DNA of 64,000 nucleotides, from NCBI GenBank assembly GCA_045133615.1, contig JBGUUQ010000037.1:1-64000 (forward strand), read 5' to 3'. Position numbers and translations under genes: made by a program. The notes beneath the pieces were generated by a model. The model worked only from the letters and a program-made list of their open reading frames with translations, was not told the origin of the DNA and made no database searches. Shown piece after piece: positions 16,706-25,945 of this stretch. Each line of letters opens with the position of its first letter. Within the stretch, counting starts at the first letter, position 1. The stretch comes from M3 sp045133615. GTDB taxonomy: Bacteria; Bacteroidota; Bacteroidia; Bacteroidales; Muribaculaceae.

Positions 16706-19588
16706 TTATTTAGTCATTTCGGATGTAAATGGTACCGGGAATGATATTCCGGAATTGAGTGTCGGAATTTTCCATAGTCCGTTAGACGAATTGAAGTCCC
16801 AGCCTTTGTAACTGCTGCTTGATGCTATTTCGTCTTTGGTAAGACAATCGGAGTCGCTATAATAATATAGTCCGCTTTCTTCCGAGATACTTGCGCTGTT
16901 GTCTCCTATGATTCCGTTCCATGTAGCCTCGTTAGCTATAGACAGGCAGTTGGTGATATTGTGTTCAGCTCCGAATTTGCCGACAAATGCACCGCCTTTA
17001 CTCGGTCCGTCACCTGCATTGAGACAATCATGTACCCATCCGCGATCATAAATTATGCCGCCTAATCCGCCTATGGCATTACTCGTATTTGAGGCGTTGC
17101 TGCACGAAATTTCACCGGTGTTGACGCATTGTGAAAGAATGATAACATTGTCGGTAAAATCCGATGCTCCTTTTGATATGGAATTTATTCCGCCGACAAC
17201 TCCGGCAAAAGTTCCGATAAGCAGAGGTGCGGCAGCTCCGCCTGTCGCAGCTGTTGCAATGATTGCGCATGCGGTTGATGTCATAAGGGTTATTGCCCCT
17301 ACAACCTGAAACAGAAGTTCTTTGCTCTCGTTTAATTCTTCTACCCGCTCTGCCCGTTCTTCCATCGTTTCGTTAAGTTTCTCGTTGAAATGGGTGTTGT
17401 TTGAGTTTTCTTCATTTGAAGTTGTGATATAATTCGATAGAGATGTTAATGCAGAGGCATACTCATCCATTGTAGATGTGGAAAAATCGGATGGGATTGT
17501 ATATTTTTCATTGGTTCTGGAATTGTTGATTTCATCCATAATGAACTGTGCTTGTTGGTTCATTCCTGATTCTATTTCAGCATTTATTGTATCCAATTTC
17601 TCCGGATGTTCCAACAGATGTTTGGAATGAGCGAGTAATGCCGCTGATGTCGATTTGAGAATCGTTTCTGAAACAATTTCAGTAACTTTCAATACGGTTT
17701 TTGCTCCTTCGGCAAAGTGCTCTACAACAGCGAATACCGGACCGATGAATGAAGCTACAACTTCGATAGAACCAAACACACATTCCACGTAATTCATTGC
17801 CGCCCACTCTCTTGGATCGCCGATTTCTCCTACGATTCCTCCTATCGGTGTAGACGCTCCGCTTATTGAGCCATGGTTGCTGCAATAATGTATTAAAGTA
17901 TTATTGCCAGAAAGTCCTACCACACCTGCGCTATGTGACCCTGAACCGGAGATGGCACCGTAGTTTTGACATAAAGCATAGATGCCCATGCTCGATTGTC
18001 CGGAGATACCGGAGATGTATGATTGTCCGGAGACGTTTCCGGTATTAACTGTATTGTGTAACACAGCAACCCCGGTATTGCCTATAATACCCGCCACGTG
18101 GTCTGCTCCTTTTATGTTGCCGGTGTTTATCAGACCGTATCCTCCGAATTGAGACTCTCCGCACATACCTCCTACATAGGAGCCTTCCCCGGTGATATTT
18201 CCGGAATTTTTGCAGTATCGTAAGAGCGTGGAATTGTATATTAGCGAAGAATTATCACCTCCGGCAAGACGAGTAGAACCAATAATTCCGCCAACACCCT
18301 CATATCCGCGAACATTTTGCATGTTTTGACATCCGCTGAAGTATGAAATGCCGGCACCTCCGCATATACCGCCTACTCCTCTGCCTACGCTATTTCCCGA
18401 TGTGGTGTATGCTGTTGCTCCTACAATCTGACCGGAATTCTCACTGGTGGTCACGCTGAGAGTATCGGCAACGCCTATTATTCCTCCACATCCTGCATAT
18501 TTGGTCGATACTGTCGATGAATTTTTGCAGAGATTGATTAGGGTGGTGGAATAGACTGATGCTCCGCCTACGATTCCGCCCGCATTATAATCTGCACTGA
18601 TGTCGTTGTTGGCAGACTGGCATCCGGATATATTCCCTGAAGTGTACATGTCTATGGCTCCAAGAATACCGCCGACACCGACACTGTTATTTTTTCCGGC
18701 AATAGTACTGTTGCTTACTGTACAATTTATGATGGACGATGAATTGCTTTCACCGCTTTTCGACATTATATAACCTACGATGCCCCCGACGGCATGGTTG
18801 CCTGTCATGCTGGCATTAACAATATTGAGATTTTCGATTGAAGCATTGTTGATATAGCCAAATAATCCTACCCCATACGAATCGTCTCTATTTGAATACA
18901 TCCCTGAGATTTTATGTCCGCCTCCGTCATAAAATCCGGTAAACGGATAGTTTGGGTCATTGCCTATCGGAGTCCAACCGTATGTATGGTCGCAATAGTA
19001 AGATGCATCGTGAAGCGATATGTCGGCAACTTGCTTGAAATATGCTCCGATATATTTATCATAAGTGGAAAATTTTGTGGCTTCAAGAGTGAGATTGTAA
19101 AGATGAGGTCCACAGGTTACGATAAACGGGTCATCTTCCGTGCCTGTTCCTGCCATCATCATCTCTTTGTCGAACGAGTCGATTACGGTTGCTGTGTTAT
19201 TTTCGACATTGATTCGACTGCCCAATCCAAACTGTCCGGAGGTAATTTCTCCGTCTTTACCTATCGGAGTAGATAACTCGTATTCAAAATATAGCAAACG
19301 ATATTCTCCGTCGGACAATCCCGGAGAAAAGTGTATGCTTGATACGCCGTCGGTACGTTGATGCACACAATTTCGCGATATCTCACTTCCGTTGGGCGCA
19401 ATCATATGACATACTGCTTTCCCCAATTTAAACCCTTCAGTTTCTTCTCGGAGTGTTAACGTTCTCATTTCTCCTACAAACTGATCGGTCTCCCCATTCG
19501 GCGGATTGGGTGATAATTCGTCATCATTACACGACGTAAATACAGATGCGCATAGCATCATAAACAGAAATTGGCTCAGGAATTTCAT
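16706..19588 (-). CDS. GLUG-repeat surface lipoprotein with helical/hydrophobic insertion
   Basis: The start at 19588 (MKFLSQFLFMMLCAS) places the lipobox cysteine at about residue 20 (SVFTSC), followed by the surface-export-type NDDE; a longer start at 19618 is not needed. The 960-residue product has GLUG units (GGIVG, GGICG, GGIIG) from about residue 230 to 590 and again from about 815 to the end. In between, about residues 595-815, the repeats stop. Long charged helices appear there (for example LNETMEERAERVEELNESKE), followed by a glycine/alanine-rich hydrophobic stretch of about 45 residues (roughly 757-800) with TATGGAAAPLLIG. Such an insert is not part of the GLUG fold and recalls alpha-helical pore-forming toxins. 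It heads the two-gene unit. Confidence 0.85.
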   Translation of the reverse strand: MKFLSQFLFMMLCASVFTSCNDDELSPNPPNGETDQFVGEMRTLTLREETEGFKLGKAVCHMIAPNGSEISRNCVHQRTDGVSSIHFSPGLSDGEYRLLYFEYELSTPIGKDGEITSGQFGLGSRINVENNTATVIDSFDKEMMMAGTGTEDDPFIVTCGPHLYNLTLEATKFSTYDKYIGAYFKQVADISLHDASYYCDHTYGWTPIGNDPNYPFTGFYDGGGHKISGMYSNRDDSYGVGLFGYINNASIENLNIVNASMTGNHAVGGIVGYIMSKSGESNSSSIINCTVSNSTIAGKNNSVGVGGILGAIDMYTSGNISGCQSANNDISADYNAGGIVGGASVYSTTLINLCKNSSTVSTKYAGCGGIIGVADTLSVTTSENSGQIVGATAYTTSGNSVGRGVGGICGGAGISYFSGCQNMQNVRGYEGVGGIIGSTRLAGGDNSSLIYNSTLLRYCKNSGNITGEGSYVGGMCGESQFGGYGLINTGNIKGADHVAGIIGNTGVAVLHNTVNTGNVSGQSYISGISGQSSMGIYALCQNYGAISGSGSHSAGVVGLSGNNTLIHYCSNHGSISGASTPIGGIVGEIGDPREWAAMNYVECVFGSIEVVASFIGPVFAVVEHFAEGAKTVLKVTEIVSETILKSTSAALLAHSKHLLEHPEKLDTINAEIESGMNQQAQFIMDEINNSRTNEKYTIPSDFSTSTMDEYASALTSLSNYITTSNEENSNNTHFNEKLNETMEERAERVEELNESKELLFQVVGAITLMTSTACAIIATAATGGAAAPLLIGTFAGVVGGINSISKGASDFTDNVIILSQCVNTGEISCSNASNTSNAIGGLGGIIYDRGWVHDCLNAGDGPSKGGAFVGKFGAEHNITNCLSIANEATWNGIIGDNSASISEESGLYYYSDSDCLTKDEIASSSSYKGWDFNSSNGLWKIPTLNSGISFPVPFTSEMTK

Positions 19589-19641
19589 AAATGCCGTTTT
19601 GTAGATAATGTGGTTCAATTAATAATTGATTTAGTTAGACA

Positions 19642-19649
19642 CAAAATTA
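19642..19649 (-). promoter_or_regulatory. Putative -7 element of the GLUG lipoprotein pair
   Basis: Minus-strand TAATTTTG followed by TG matches the Bacteroidota -7 consensus, 53 bases before the ATG. No clear -33 TTG at the usual distance. Confidence 0.5.
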
Positions 19650-19763
19650 TGAAATAAAGACGAAGAATTTTTAGAAAGGATTAATCCAGTTTGGTTAAAT
19701 TTTGTTGTTGACCCATTCACAAATGCCCTGCCAGCCAGAAAAGGTTTTTGTGCCTACAAAAGA

Positions 19764-19795
19764 AAAAGCGAGAGATTCATGGAATCTCTCGCTTT
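19764..19795 (-). terminator. Terminator of tRNA-Gln
   Basis: A 14-bp perfect stem (AAAGCGAGAGATTC and its complement, three-base loop) directly follows the encoded CCA of the tRNA on the minus strand, with a T-rich stretch after it. Confidence 0.85.
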
Positions 19796-19798
19796 GAG

Positions 19799-19872
19799 TG
19801 GTTGTCTTACCTGGATTCGAACCAAGACAGGCAGAACCAAAAACTGCAGTGCTACCATTACACCATAAGACA
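19799..19872 (-). tRNA. tRNA-Gln (anticodon TTG)
   Basis: The minus strand gives a cloverleaf. The acceptor stem is TGTCTTA/TAAGACA, the D arm is TGGTGTAATGGTAGCAC, the anticodon loop TTTTGGT contains TTG, and the T arm is CTTGG-TTCGAAT-CCAAG. A discriminator A and an encoded CCA follow. Reading CAA makes it glutamine, and the 5' T is typical of tRNA-Gln. The closing pair of the anticodon stem is T-T rather than a Watson-Crick pair. A strong promoter lies just upstream and a hairpin terminator just downstream, so it is its own transcription unit. Confidence 0.93.
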
Positions 19873-19906
19873 ATCCTAATGCCCAAGCTTATCGCCTAAA
19901 GCGTTG

Positions 19907-19938
19907 CAAAGGTACGCACTTTATTTTTACTGTGCAAA
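19907..19938 (-). promoter_or_regulatory. Promoter of tRNA-Gln
   Basis: Minus-strand TTTG (19935-19938), 20 bp, then TACCTTTG (19907-19914): a full match to the Bacteroidota consensus, 35 bases before the tRNA 5' end. Confidence 0.8.
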
Positions 19939-19955
19939 CTTTTTCGCAATTTTTT

Positions 19956-21248
19956 TTATTTTGCAATGAGCAAAAAGTAATTTTTCTTGCCGCGTTGCGC
20001 GAGGATATATTTGCCATTGAGCAACATATCGGTCGAAACTTCAGCATTGATGTCGGCAACTTTCTCTTTGTTGATTGCCACGCCGCCACCTTGAGCCATC
20101 TTGCGACATTCTCCTTTTGAAGGGAACACTGCGGCTTTTTCGGTGAGGAGGTCGATGAGTTTCACTCCCGCTTCGATATCGGCTTTGGCGATTTCAAATT
20201 GGGGAACGCCTTCGCACACGGCGAGAAGAGTGTCTTCGTCAATACGGTGAAGGATGTCTACAGCCTTGTTGCTGAAGAAAATTTGCGAAGCTTCCACTGC
20301 AGCTTCGTAGTCCTCGGCAGAGTGTACCATTGTGGTAATCTCCTTGGCAAGACGTTTTTGCAAGGGGCGTTGACCGGGATCTTGCTCTTGTTCGGCGATG
20401 AGAGCAGTAATCTCCTCACGGCTGAGTTCGGTGAAGATTTTGATATATTTTTCGGCATCGGCATCCGATACGTTGAGCCAGAATTGGTAGAACTTGTAGG
20501 GCGATGTATAGCGACGGTCGAGCCAAACATTGCCGCTTTCGGTTTTGCCAAACTTCCCGCCATCGGCTTTAGTGATGAGCGGACAAGTCAGGGCGTATGC
20601 TTCGCCACCGAGAGTACGGCGGATGAGTTCGGTACCGGTAGTGATGTTACCCCATTGGTCCGAACCGCCGAGTTGCAACTTGCAATTCTTGTCGCGATAA
20701 AGCGTAAGGAAGTCGTAGCCTTGTACGAGTTGGTATGAAAATTCGGTAAACGACATTCCTTGTTGCGATTCGCCCGAAAGACGTTTTTTTACCGAGTCCT
20801 TAGCCATCATATAGTTGACGGTGATGTGCTTGCCTACATCGCGGATGAAATCGAGGAATGAGAACGGCTTCATCCAATCGTAATTGTTGACGAGTTCTGC
20901 GCGGTTGGGGGCATCGCTCTCAAAGTCAAGGAAGTGGGCAAGTTGCTTCTTGATGGCCTCCTGATTGTGGCGAAGAGTTTCTTCATCAAGCAGTTTGCGC
21001 TCTTGGCTCTTCATCGAAGGGTCGCCGATCATGCCGGTCGCACCACCCACAAGAGCGATAGGCTTATGACCTGCGCGTTGGAAGTGCTTGAGCATCATCA
21101 CGCCCACCAAGTGACCTATATGCAGTGAGTCCGCTGTCGGGTCGATGCCGAGGTAAGCGGTCGTCATTTCCTTTTGCAATTGTTCTTCTGTGCCCGGCAT
21201 CATGGTATGAATCATACCGCGCCAGGTAAGTTCTTCAATAAAATTCAT
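19956..21248 (-). CDS. tyrS: Tyrosyl-tRNA synthetase
   Basis: A 430-residue class I aminoacyl-tRNA synthetase that charges tRNA-Tyr in the cytoplasm. The HIGH motif is intact (DSLHIGHLVG, histidines at residues 43 and 46) and the KMSKS loop is the tyrosine-type KFGKTESG (near residue 232). Tyrosine-binding elements such as YQLVQGYDFLTLY and GGSDQWGNITTG are present. The C-terminal S4-like RNA-binding domain includes LLNGKYILAQRGKKNYFLL. Length is normal. The gene stands alone, with the tRNA-Gln unit immediately downstream. Confidence 0.97.
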   Translation of the reverse strand: MNFIEELTWRGMIHTMMPGTEEQLQKEMTTAYLGIDPTADSLHIGHLVGVMMLKHFQRAGHKPIALVGGATGMIGDPSMKSQERKLLDEETLRHNQEAIKKQLAHFLDFESDAPNRAELVNNYDWMKPFSFLDFIRDVGKHITVNYMMAKDSVKKRLSGESQQGMSFTEFSYQLVQGYDFLTLYRDKNCKLQLGGSDQWGNITTGTELIRRTLGGEAYALTCPLITKADGGKFGKTESGNVWLDRRYTSPYKFYQFWLNVSDADAEKYIKIFTELSREEITALIAEQEQDPGQRPLQKRLAKEITTMVHSAEDYEAAVEASQIFFSNKAVDILHRIDEDTLLAVCEGVPQFEIAKADIEAGVKLIDLLTEKAAVFPSKGECRKMAQGGGVAINKEKVADINAEVSTDMLLNGKYILAQRGKKNYFLLIAK

Positions 21249-21281
21249 CGAATGAGTAAATTATAGATTATTTTCTGACTG

Positions 21282-21289
21282 CAAAAGTA
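21282..21289 (-). promoter_or_regulatory. Putative -7 element of tyrS
   Basis: Minus-strand TACTTTTG followed by CA, 34 bases before the tyrS ATG. A matching -33 was not found. Confidence 0.5.
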
Positions 21290-21387
21290 CACAAATTCTC
21301 CGAAATTATGAATAAGCTACGAAAATTGCTGTTAATTCACACGATAATAAATCATTTTCTTGTTGTAGCTTGGTTGATAATTACAAA

Positions 21388-23358
21388 TTAGAAAATTGTA
21401 ATTTCATCACAATCGGTAGTGGTAAATGTAGTGGAAGTATCGCCTGTCGCTTGTTGATACCTTTTTATTGAACTCTCGGAAGAATCGTATTGTAAATCTA
21501 AGAAATCAGATGGTGCTCCTATTGCGTGCCTTACGATGTAATCTTCATTGTCAAGGAACACTCTGTTTCCAATCATTGTAGGGAAATAGTTATAAATAGA
21601 TTCTTCGGATAGCCCGATTGCTGCAGAAATAAAAGGCCCACCGATAAACATGTTGTTTATGTATGGTAAAGAGATGTATTGCATTTGGCTTCCATCTGTA
21701 TCGGGTGCAATGCAAAGCGCTTTTGCCATTGTTTGATAACCACGATATGTGTTAAGAATGTCGGTAGAGAAAACTTTTATTATATTGTCCTTGAACGACG
21801 AATTTATTATCTTGCTGCCTCTCTTAACCCAAGATGATATGCCTATATTTGACTCGATTTTATTTTCGCAAAGTGTTGAGTTCGCTATAGTTACAATGGT
21901 GTTGTTTTGAAGGGTAAGTGCTTCTTCATAGCATCGCCGGATGATGTTACGGCGTATGATGTTGCCATTCATATTCCAAGTTTCGATGCCGTTCCCATAT
22001 CTTACCCAACGGGACGCCGATTGTAACTGTTGGGAACCTCCTATGTCGTGAACGTAACAATCTATAACGTTTATGAAACTGCCGCATATCCCATGCATTC
22101 CGAATCCGGTTATTTCAATGCCATCAATGTTTAGATTGTCTCCTCTTATTCCATGGTTTCCTGCGGCCATTTCTAATGGTAAATTTGATGGGTCAATGTT
22201 GGATTGCATATATAACGACTCCATCATTTTAAGGCATGTTGACTCTGAAATGATAGAATCGTTGAGGTGTTTCTGCCCCGGATAATATTGGCATTGGTAA
22301 AAATCGAAGTTTGAAATGGGATATCCGTAATATTCGTATCGACGACCATAGTGATTCCGGTAATCTTCTATGGTTAAACTTGAATTGTGTTTATTTTCTA
22401 AATTAAAATCGTAGCGAGTGCAACTTGATGCTTCGTCAAATCTTTTTGATGCGTTGTGTTCATCCTTCCCGTCTATCAAAAAACGGCATTTATGCATATA
22501 TATGATTCCGGTATTTTTATTGCGAATATGTCCGATATTCAGTTCTTTGCCGGATGCTTGATATCCTGTTTTTTTATTAGAAAGATCTAAAACCCAAATG
22601 CTGTCGTTGTATTGATTCCATTGCTCAACGGGGGTAAAATACCCACTTAAAATAGGACGATTTCCAATGCCATATCCTGCAATTACACGATTATTGACAT
22701 TGATGCTTTCATGAAAGATGTCTCCTCGCTTTAGTAAAATGCCATCTCCGTCGGCGGTCACTTCTATTGCTCGGGTTATCGTTTTTAGTGGAAGAGATTG
22801 AGTCCCCGGATTAGCATCATTCCCTGTGTTGGCAACACAAACATAGTGGCTGAAATAAAAACCATTATCACTATAACATAAATTTGATTGCTCTTGAGTA
22901 GCGATGGGGTTTTTGATAATAATTTCAAATGAAGTAGGTTCGTAATTTCCCTTAAAATCATCGAACGCCGCAAAATACCCTAAAGAGGATATATCAATAG
23001 GAAGTACCAAATTATAGCCCTTATTCATCTCAAGATGCATGTAATCGGTTTGATTGAGACGAAAAGAATATTTCCCGTAGGCATTGGGCGCTTTTAATGA
23101 AACTGAAATAGGAGTTCCTCGCTGTAGATCTATATTAAATAACGATGATTTCCCATATCCGCCCGAAGATACGGTGTATTCAGAACTCGTCAATGTATCT
23201 CCCAAAGCTATTAACTCAATGCGTGATTTAGAATGGTCGGTCGCTTGAGCCGTTACCGAGAGAATTATAGATAGTGTTGTTAAAATATATTTTAGCCGGC
23301 GGTGACAGGCATAAAATAAGATGTTTTTCGACCAAAAAACAGGTACTTCTCGTTTCAC
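21388..23358 (-). CDS. Secreted right-handed beta-helix repeat protein
   Basis: The predicted start is GTG at 23358, sharing GTGA with the phosphatase stop codon. It gives 656 residues beginning (M)KREVPVFWSK, followed by a hydrophobic stretch (LKYILTTLSIILSVTAQA) that fits a signal peptide. The only upstream ATGs would run about 100 bases back into the phosphatase gene. After a beta-rich N-terminal part, CVANTGNDANPGTQSLPLKT (about residue 170) is the opening typical of parallel beta-helix carbohydrate-active proteins. It is followed by repeated N/I-rich rungs such as GNIIRRNIIRRCYEEALTLQ. Polysaccharide lyases and surface binding proteins share this fold. I see no decisive catalytic set, so the substrate is unknown. 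Confidence 0.75.
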   Translation of the reverse strand: MKREVPVFWSKNILFYACHRRLKYILTTLSIILSVTAQATDHSKSRIELIALGDTLTSSEYTVSSGGYGKSSLFNIDLQRGTPISVSLKAPNAYGKYSFRLNQTDYMHLEMNKGYNLVLPIDISSLGYFAAFDDFKGNYEPTSFEIIIKNPIATQEQSNLCYSDNGFYFSHYVCVANTGNDANPGTQSLPLKTITRAIEVTADGDGILLKRGDIFHESINVNNRVIAGYGIGNRPILSGYFTPVEQWNQYNDSIWVLDLSNKKTGYQASGKELNIGHIRNKNTGIIYMHKCRFLIDGKDEHNASKRFDEASSCTRYDFNLENKHNSSLTIEDYRNHYGRRYEYYGYPISNFDFYQCQYYPGQKHLNDSIISESTCLKMMESLYMQSNIDPSNLPLEMAAGNHGIRGDNLNIDGIEITGFGMHGICGSFINVIDCYVHDIGGSQQLQSASRWVRYGNGIETWNMNGNIIRRNIIRRCYEEALTLQNNTIVTIANSTLCENKIESNIGISSWVKRGSKIINSSFKDNIIKVFSTDILNTYRGYQTMAKALCIAPDTDGSQMQYISLPYINNMFIGGPFISAAIGLSEESIYNYFPTMIGNRVFLDNEDYIVRHAIGAPSDFLDLQYDSSESSIKRYQQATGDTSTTFTTTDCDEITIF

Positions 23359-24008
23359 TCGGCGAGGATGCTCAATAGGGTGGGGAAACTGTCGATGATA
23401 TAGTCGGGGAGGGTGGCTTCGAGTTCCCTCTCCGACTGATTTCCGTAGGTGACGGCACATGTGTGGCATCCTGCCATCTGTCCCATGCGGATGTCGTATG
23501 AGGTGTCGCCCACCACCAGTGTGTTTTCAGGCTTTGTACTCAGATGTGCCATTGTTCGCATAGCCAAGTCGGGAGCCGGCTTTTTGTTTTCCACATCCTC
23601 CTCTGCAAAAGCGACATCGATATATTCGCCTATGCCGAGTCTGTCTATAAGACCATCGAGCGACGAATGACTGCGGCTTGTCGCTATCCCGATTCGATAG
23701 CCGGCTTCGTGAAACTCTTCGAGTGTGGCTTTCACCCCCGGAAACAATTCGATTTTATGTTGTGCTATGTCGCCGAAATTCGTTCGATATTGGTCACACA
23801 TAGAGTCGATTAGCGTTGCGTCATTGCTCCCCAAAGCCTTTGCCATAATGTCGCGCAGATACAACCCGATGTATGAACGCAGCTTTTTTCGGTCGGGGAC
23901 CGGCAGATTGTTGTCGCGGAGCGTTTTTTCGAGAGCATCGGTGATAGCATTTCCGGTATCTGCCAAAGTTCCGTCAAAATCAAATATGAGAGTGTCGATT
24001 GTTGCCAT
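23355..24008 (-). CDS. HAD-family phosphatase, phosphoglycolate-phosphatase-like
   Basis: A 217-residue haloacid-dehalogenase-fold phosphatase. The nucleophile motif is IFDFDGTLADTG (aspartates at 10 and 12). Motif II is in IGIATSRSHSSL, the conserved lysine is in ENKKPAPD and motif IV is in LVVGDTSYDIRMGQMAG. The helical cap of about 70 residues after motif I is of the Gph/PGMB type. Substrates in this family range from 2-phosphoglycolate to sugar phosphates and cannot be read from sequence. It follows dnaX by four bases and overlaps the beta-helix gene by four bases, so the three are probably co-transcribed. Confidence 0.88.
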   Translation of the reverse strand: MATIDTLIFDFDGTLADTGNAITDALEKTLRDNNLPVPDRKKLRSYIGLYLRDIMAKALGSNDATLIDSMCDQYRTNFGDIAQHKIELFPGVKATLEEFHEAGYRIGIATSRSHSSLDGLIDRLGIGEYIDVAFAEEDVENKKPAPDLAMRTMAHLSTKPENTLVVGDTSYDIRMGQMAGCHTCAVTYGNQSERELEATLPDYIIDSFPTLLSILAE

Positions 24009-24012
24009 CCGA

Positions 24013-25809
24013 TTAGTTCAGTGTTAGTTTGAAATCGTCTATAAAAGCTCTAAGTTTGGGCATAGTTTCCACCATGTGGTTTAATACCTCACGTTCGTTC
24101 CATGTATATGCCGGAGAGTCGCCTTCGTTGATTTTTAGAGCGATGGATATGCTGTCGTTCGATGTCGCATTGCGTAATGCTCGCAATATGTCGGGCATCG
24201 CTTGTTGCATCGTCTCCACTTGTCCCGGATTTTCAACGATGACTTCAAATGTGTCGCCGTTTTGCCTTGTTGGTTGTCCTGCACGCATCGTGTTGATAAG
24301 CACATGTTCGGTGGGGTGCGTAGCAATAAAATCATTCCATGCCTTTACAACCTGCTCATCGGTATATGCACCATTGCGGTGCGTAGCTGCCGTATGGGTC
24401 ACGGTTGCGTTAGCTTTGTTGTCAGACTCTATGCCCCCCTTTAGCGATACTTGCGGAGCGCGCAGATTTATCACCCTGCCAGAGGCTGGCTTTTGCGCCG
24501 GAGCAGTAGGCCTTGGTGGCGGAGCGGAATATGTCACACGCGGTTCTGCCGTGACCGTAGGGGCCGGTCGCGTCGGTGGTGCGGGTGCTGCTGATTTGGC
24601 GCTCTGCGAGGGCGTCGCCGCGGGCGTTGTTGGCGTTGGCACTGAAGTTGTGCCGGGAGTGGCCGGTTCTATTTTCTTTAATTGCCCCTCTCCTTCGCCA
24701 CTGTTATTGGGGGAGGGGCTTAGTAATTGGCATAGCTGGATGAGCGTAAGCTCCACAAGGAATTGTTTATTGCTTGCCACACGATAGTTTAGGTCGGTTT
24801 TGTTGCAAAGATTCATTGCCGCATAAAGGAAGTCGGGCGTACAGCGACGCGCAAGTTCCACATACGATTTGCGCACATCATCGCTCGCTTCGAGCAGACA
24901 CACGGTCGTCGGATCGTAAGCCACCATAAGGTCGCGGAAATACGAAGCCAATCCCGTGATGAAAAATTGCGAATCAAAACCCTTCTCGCGTATCTCTTTG
25001 TAGATGAGCAATGCTTGCGGCACATTCGTTGTCAGGAATGAGTCGAGCAAGCGATTGTAATATTCATGGTCGAGTACATTGAGATTCTCAATCGTAGACT
25101 GATATGTGATATTGCCCATCGACGAGGCTGCTACTTGGTCGAATATCGACAATGCGTCGCGCATTGCGCCGTCAGCTTTGCGGGCTATGATGTTGAGCGC
25201 AGCCGGCTCGGCCGATATTCCCTCTTGCGAAGCCACATACCCCAAGTGGTCTATCATGTCCTGAATCGTGATGCGGTTGAAGTCATATATCTGGCATCTC
25301 GACAGGATGGTAGGTATGATTTTGTGCTTCTCTGTTGTGGCAAGGATAAATATCACATAGCTTGGCGGCTCTTCAAGCGTTTTCAAAAATGCGTTGAATG
25401 CCGCAGTCGACAGCATGTGAACCTCATCGATGATAAACACTCGATAGCGTCCCTGTGTGGGTGGTACTTGCACTTGGTCCACAAGTGAGCGGATGTCGTC
25501 CACACCGTTGTTGGAAGCAGCATCGAGTTCCACAATATTGAGCGAACGCCCCTCGTTAAATGCTCGACACGACGGACATTCATTGCACGCGTCGCCATCG
25601 GCAGTGCGATGTTCGCAATTAATGGTTTTCGCAAAAATTCTGGCACATGAAGTTTTGCCCACACCGCGCGAACCGCAGAAGAGGTACGCATGGGCAAGGC
25701 GGTCGGTCGCAATCGAATTTTTCAGCGTAGCCGTCAACGCCTTTTGTCCCACTACGCTTTTAAAAGTCGACGGGCGATACTTTCGTGCCGATACAAGGTA
25801 GTTTTCCAT
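24013..25809 (-). CDS. dnaX: DNA polymerase III subunit gamma/tau
   Basis: A 598-residue clamp-loader ATPase that loads the sliding clamp and bridges the replisome. Walker A is GSRGVGKT (residues 46-53), the zinc cysteines lie in CEHRTADGDACNECPSC, Walker B is in VFIIDEVHML and the arginine-finger region is in TILSRCQIYDF. A proline/alanine/threonine-rich linker (about residues 375-460) precedes a C-terminal tau-like domain. I did not find an obvious slippery heptamer making a short gamma form, but this was read by eye. The gene leads a small unit with the HAD phosphatase and the beta-helix protein. Confidence 0.96.
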   Translation of the reverse strand: MENYLVSARKYRPSTFKSVVGQKALTATLKNSIATDRLAHAYLFCGSRGVGKTSCARIFAKTINCEHRTADGDACNECPSCRAFNEGRSLNIVELDAASNNGVDDIRSLVDQVQVPPTQGRYRVFIIDEVHMLSTAAFNAFLKTLEEPPSYVIFILATTEKHKIIPTILSRCQIYDFNRITIQDMIDHLGYVASQEGISAEPAALNIIARKADGAMRDALSIFDQVAASSMGNITYQSTIENLNVLDHEYYNRLLDSFLTTNVPQALLIYKEIREKGFDSQFFITGLASYFRDLMVAYDPTTVCLLEASDDVRKSYVELARRCTPDFLYAAMNLCNKTDLNYRVASNKQFLVELTLIQLCQLLSPSPNNSGEGEGQLKKIEPATPGTTSVPTPTTPAATPSQSAKSAAPAPPTRPAPTVTAEPRVTYSAPPPRPTAPAQKPASGRVINLRAPQVSLKGGIESDNKANATVTHTAATHRNGAYTDEQVVKAWNDFIATHPTEHVLINTMRAGQPTRQNGDTFEVIVENPGQVETMQQAMPDILRALRNATSNDSISIALKINEGDSPAYTWNEREVLNHMVETMPKLRAFIDDFKLTLN

Positions 25810-25830
25810 CAGTTACACATTGAATATACA

Positions 25831-25863
25831 CAAAGATAACACAAAATTCCGAAATCTCCGCAA
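25831..25863 (-). promoter_or_regulatory. Probable dnaX promoter
   Basis: Minus-strand TTG (25861-25863), 22 bp, TATCTTTG (25831-25838), 22 bases before the dnaX start. Spacing is slightly long. Confidence 0.55.
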
Positions 25864-25890
25864 CATATTGATATTATCAATAATAAAAAA

Positions 25891-25919
25891 ACTCACCGCT
25901 ACACAAGGCAACGGTGAGT
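25891..25919 (-). terminator. Terminator of the sugar permease gene
   Basis: Arms ACTCACCG and CGGTGAGT with a 13-base loop; on the minus strand the stem is followed by seven T. It lies 27 bases after the permease stop. Confidence 0.8.
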
Positions 25920-25945
25920 AAGATATAAAGTCTTAAAATGAGTGC

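Noticed and set aside
24029..24787. 252-aa plus-strand frame opposite dnaX
   Set aside because: Antisense to the linker and C-terminal part of dnaX; composition reflects the complement of its P/A/T-rich region.
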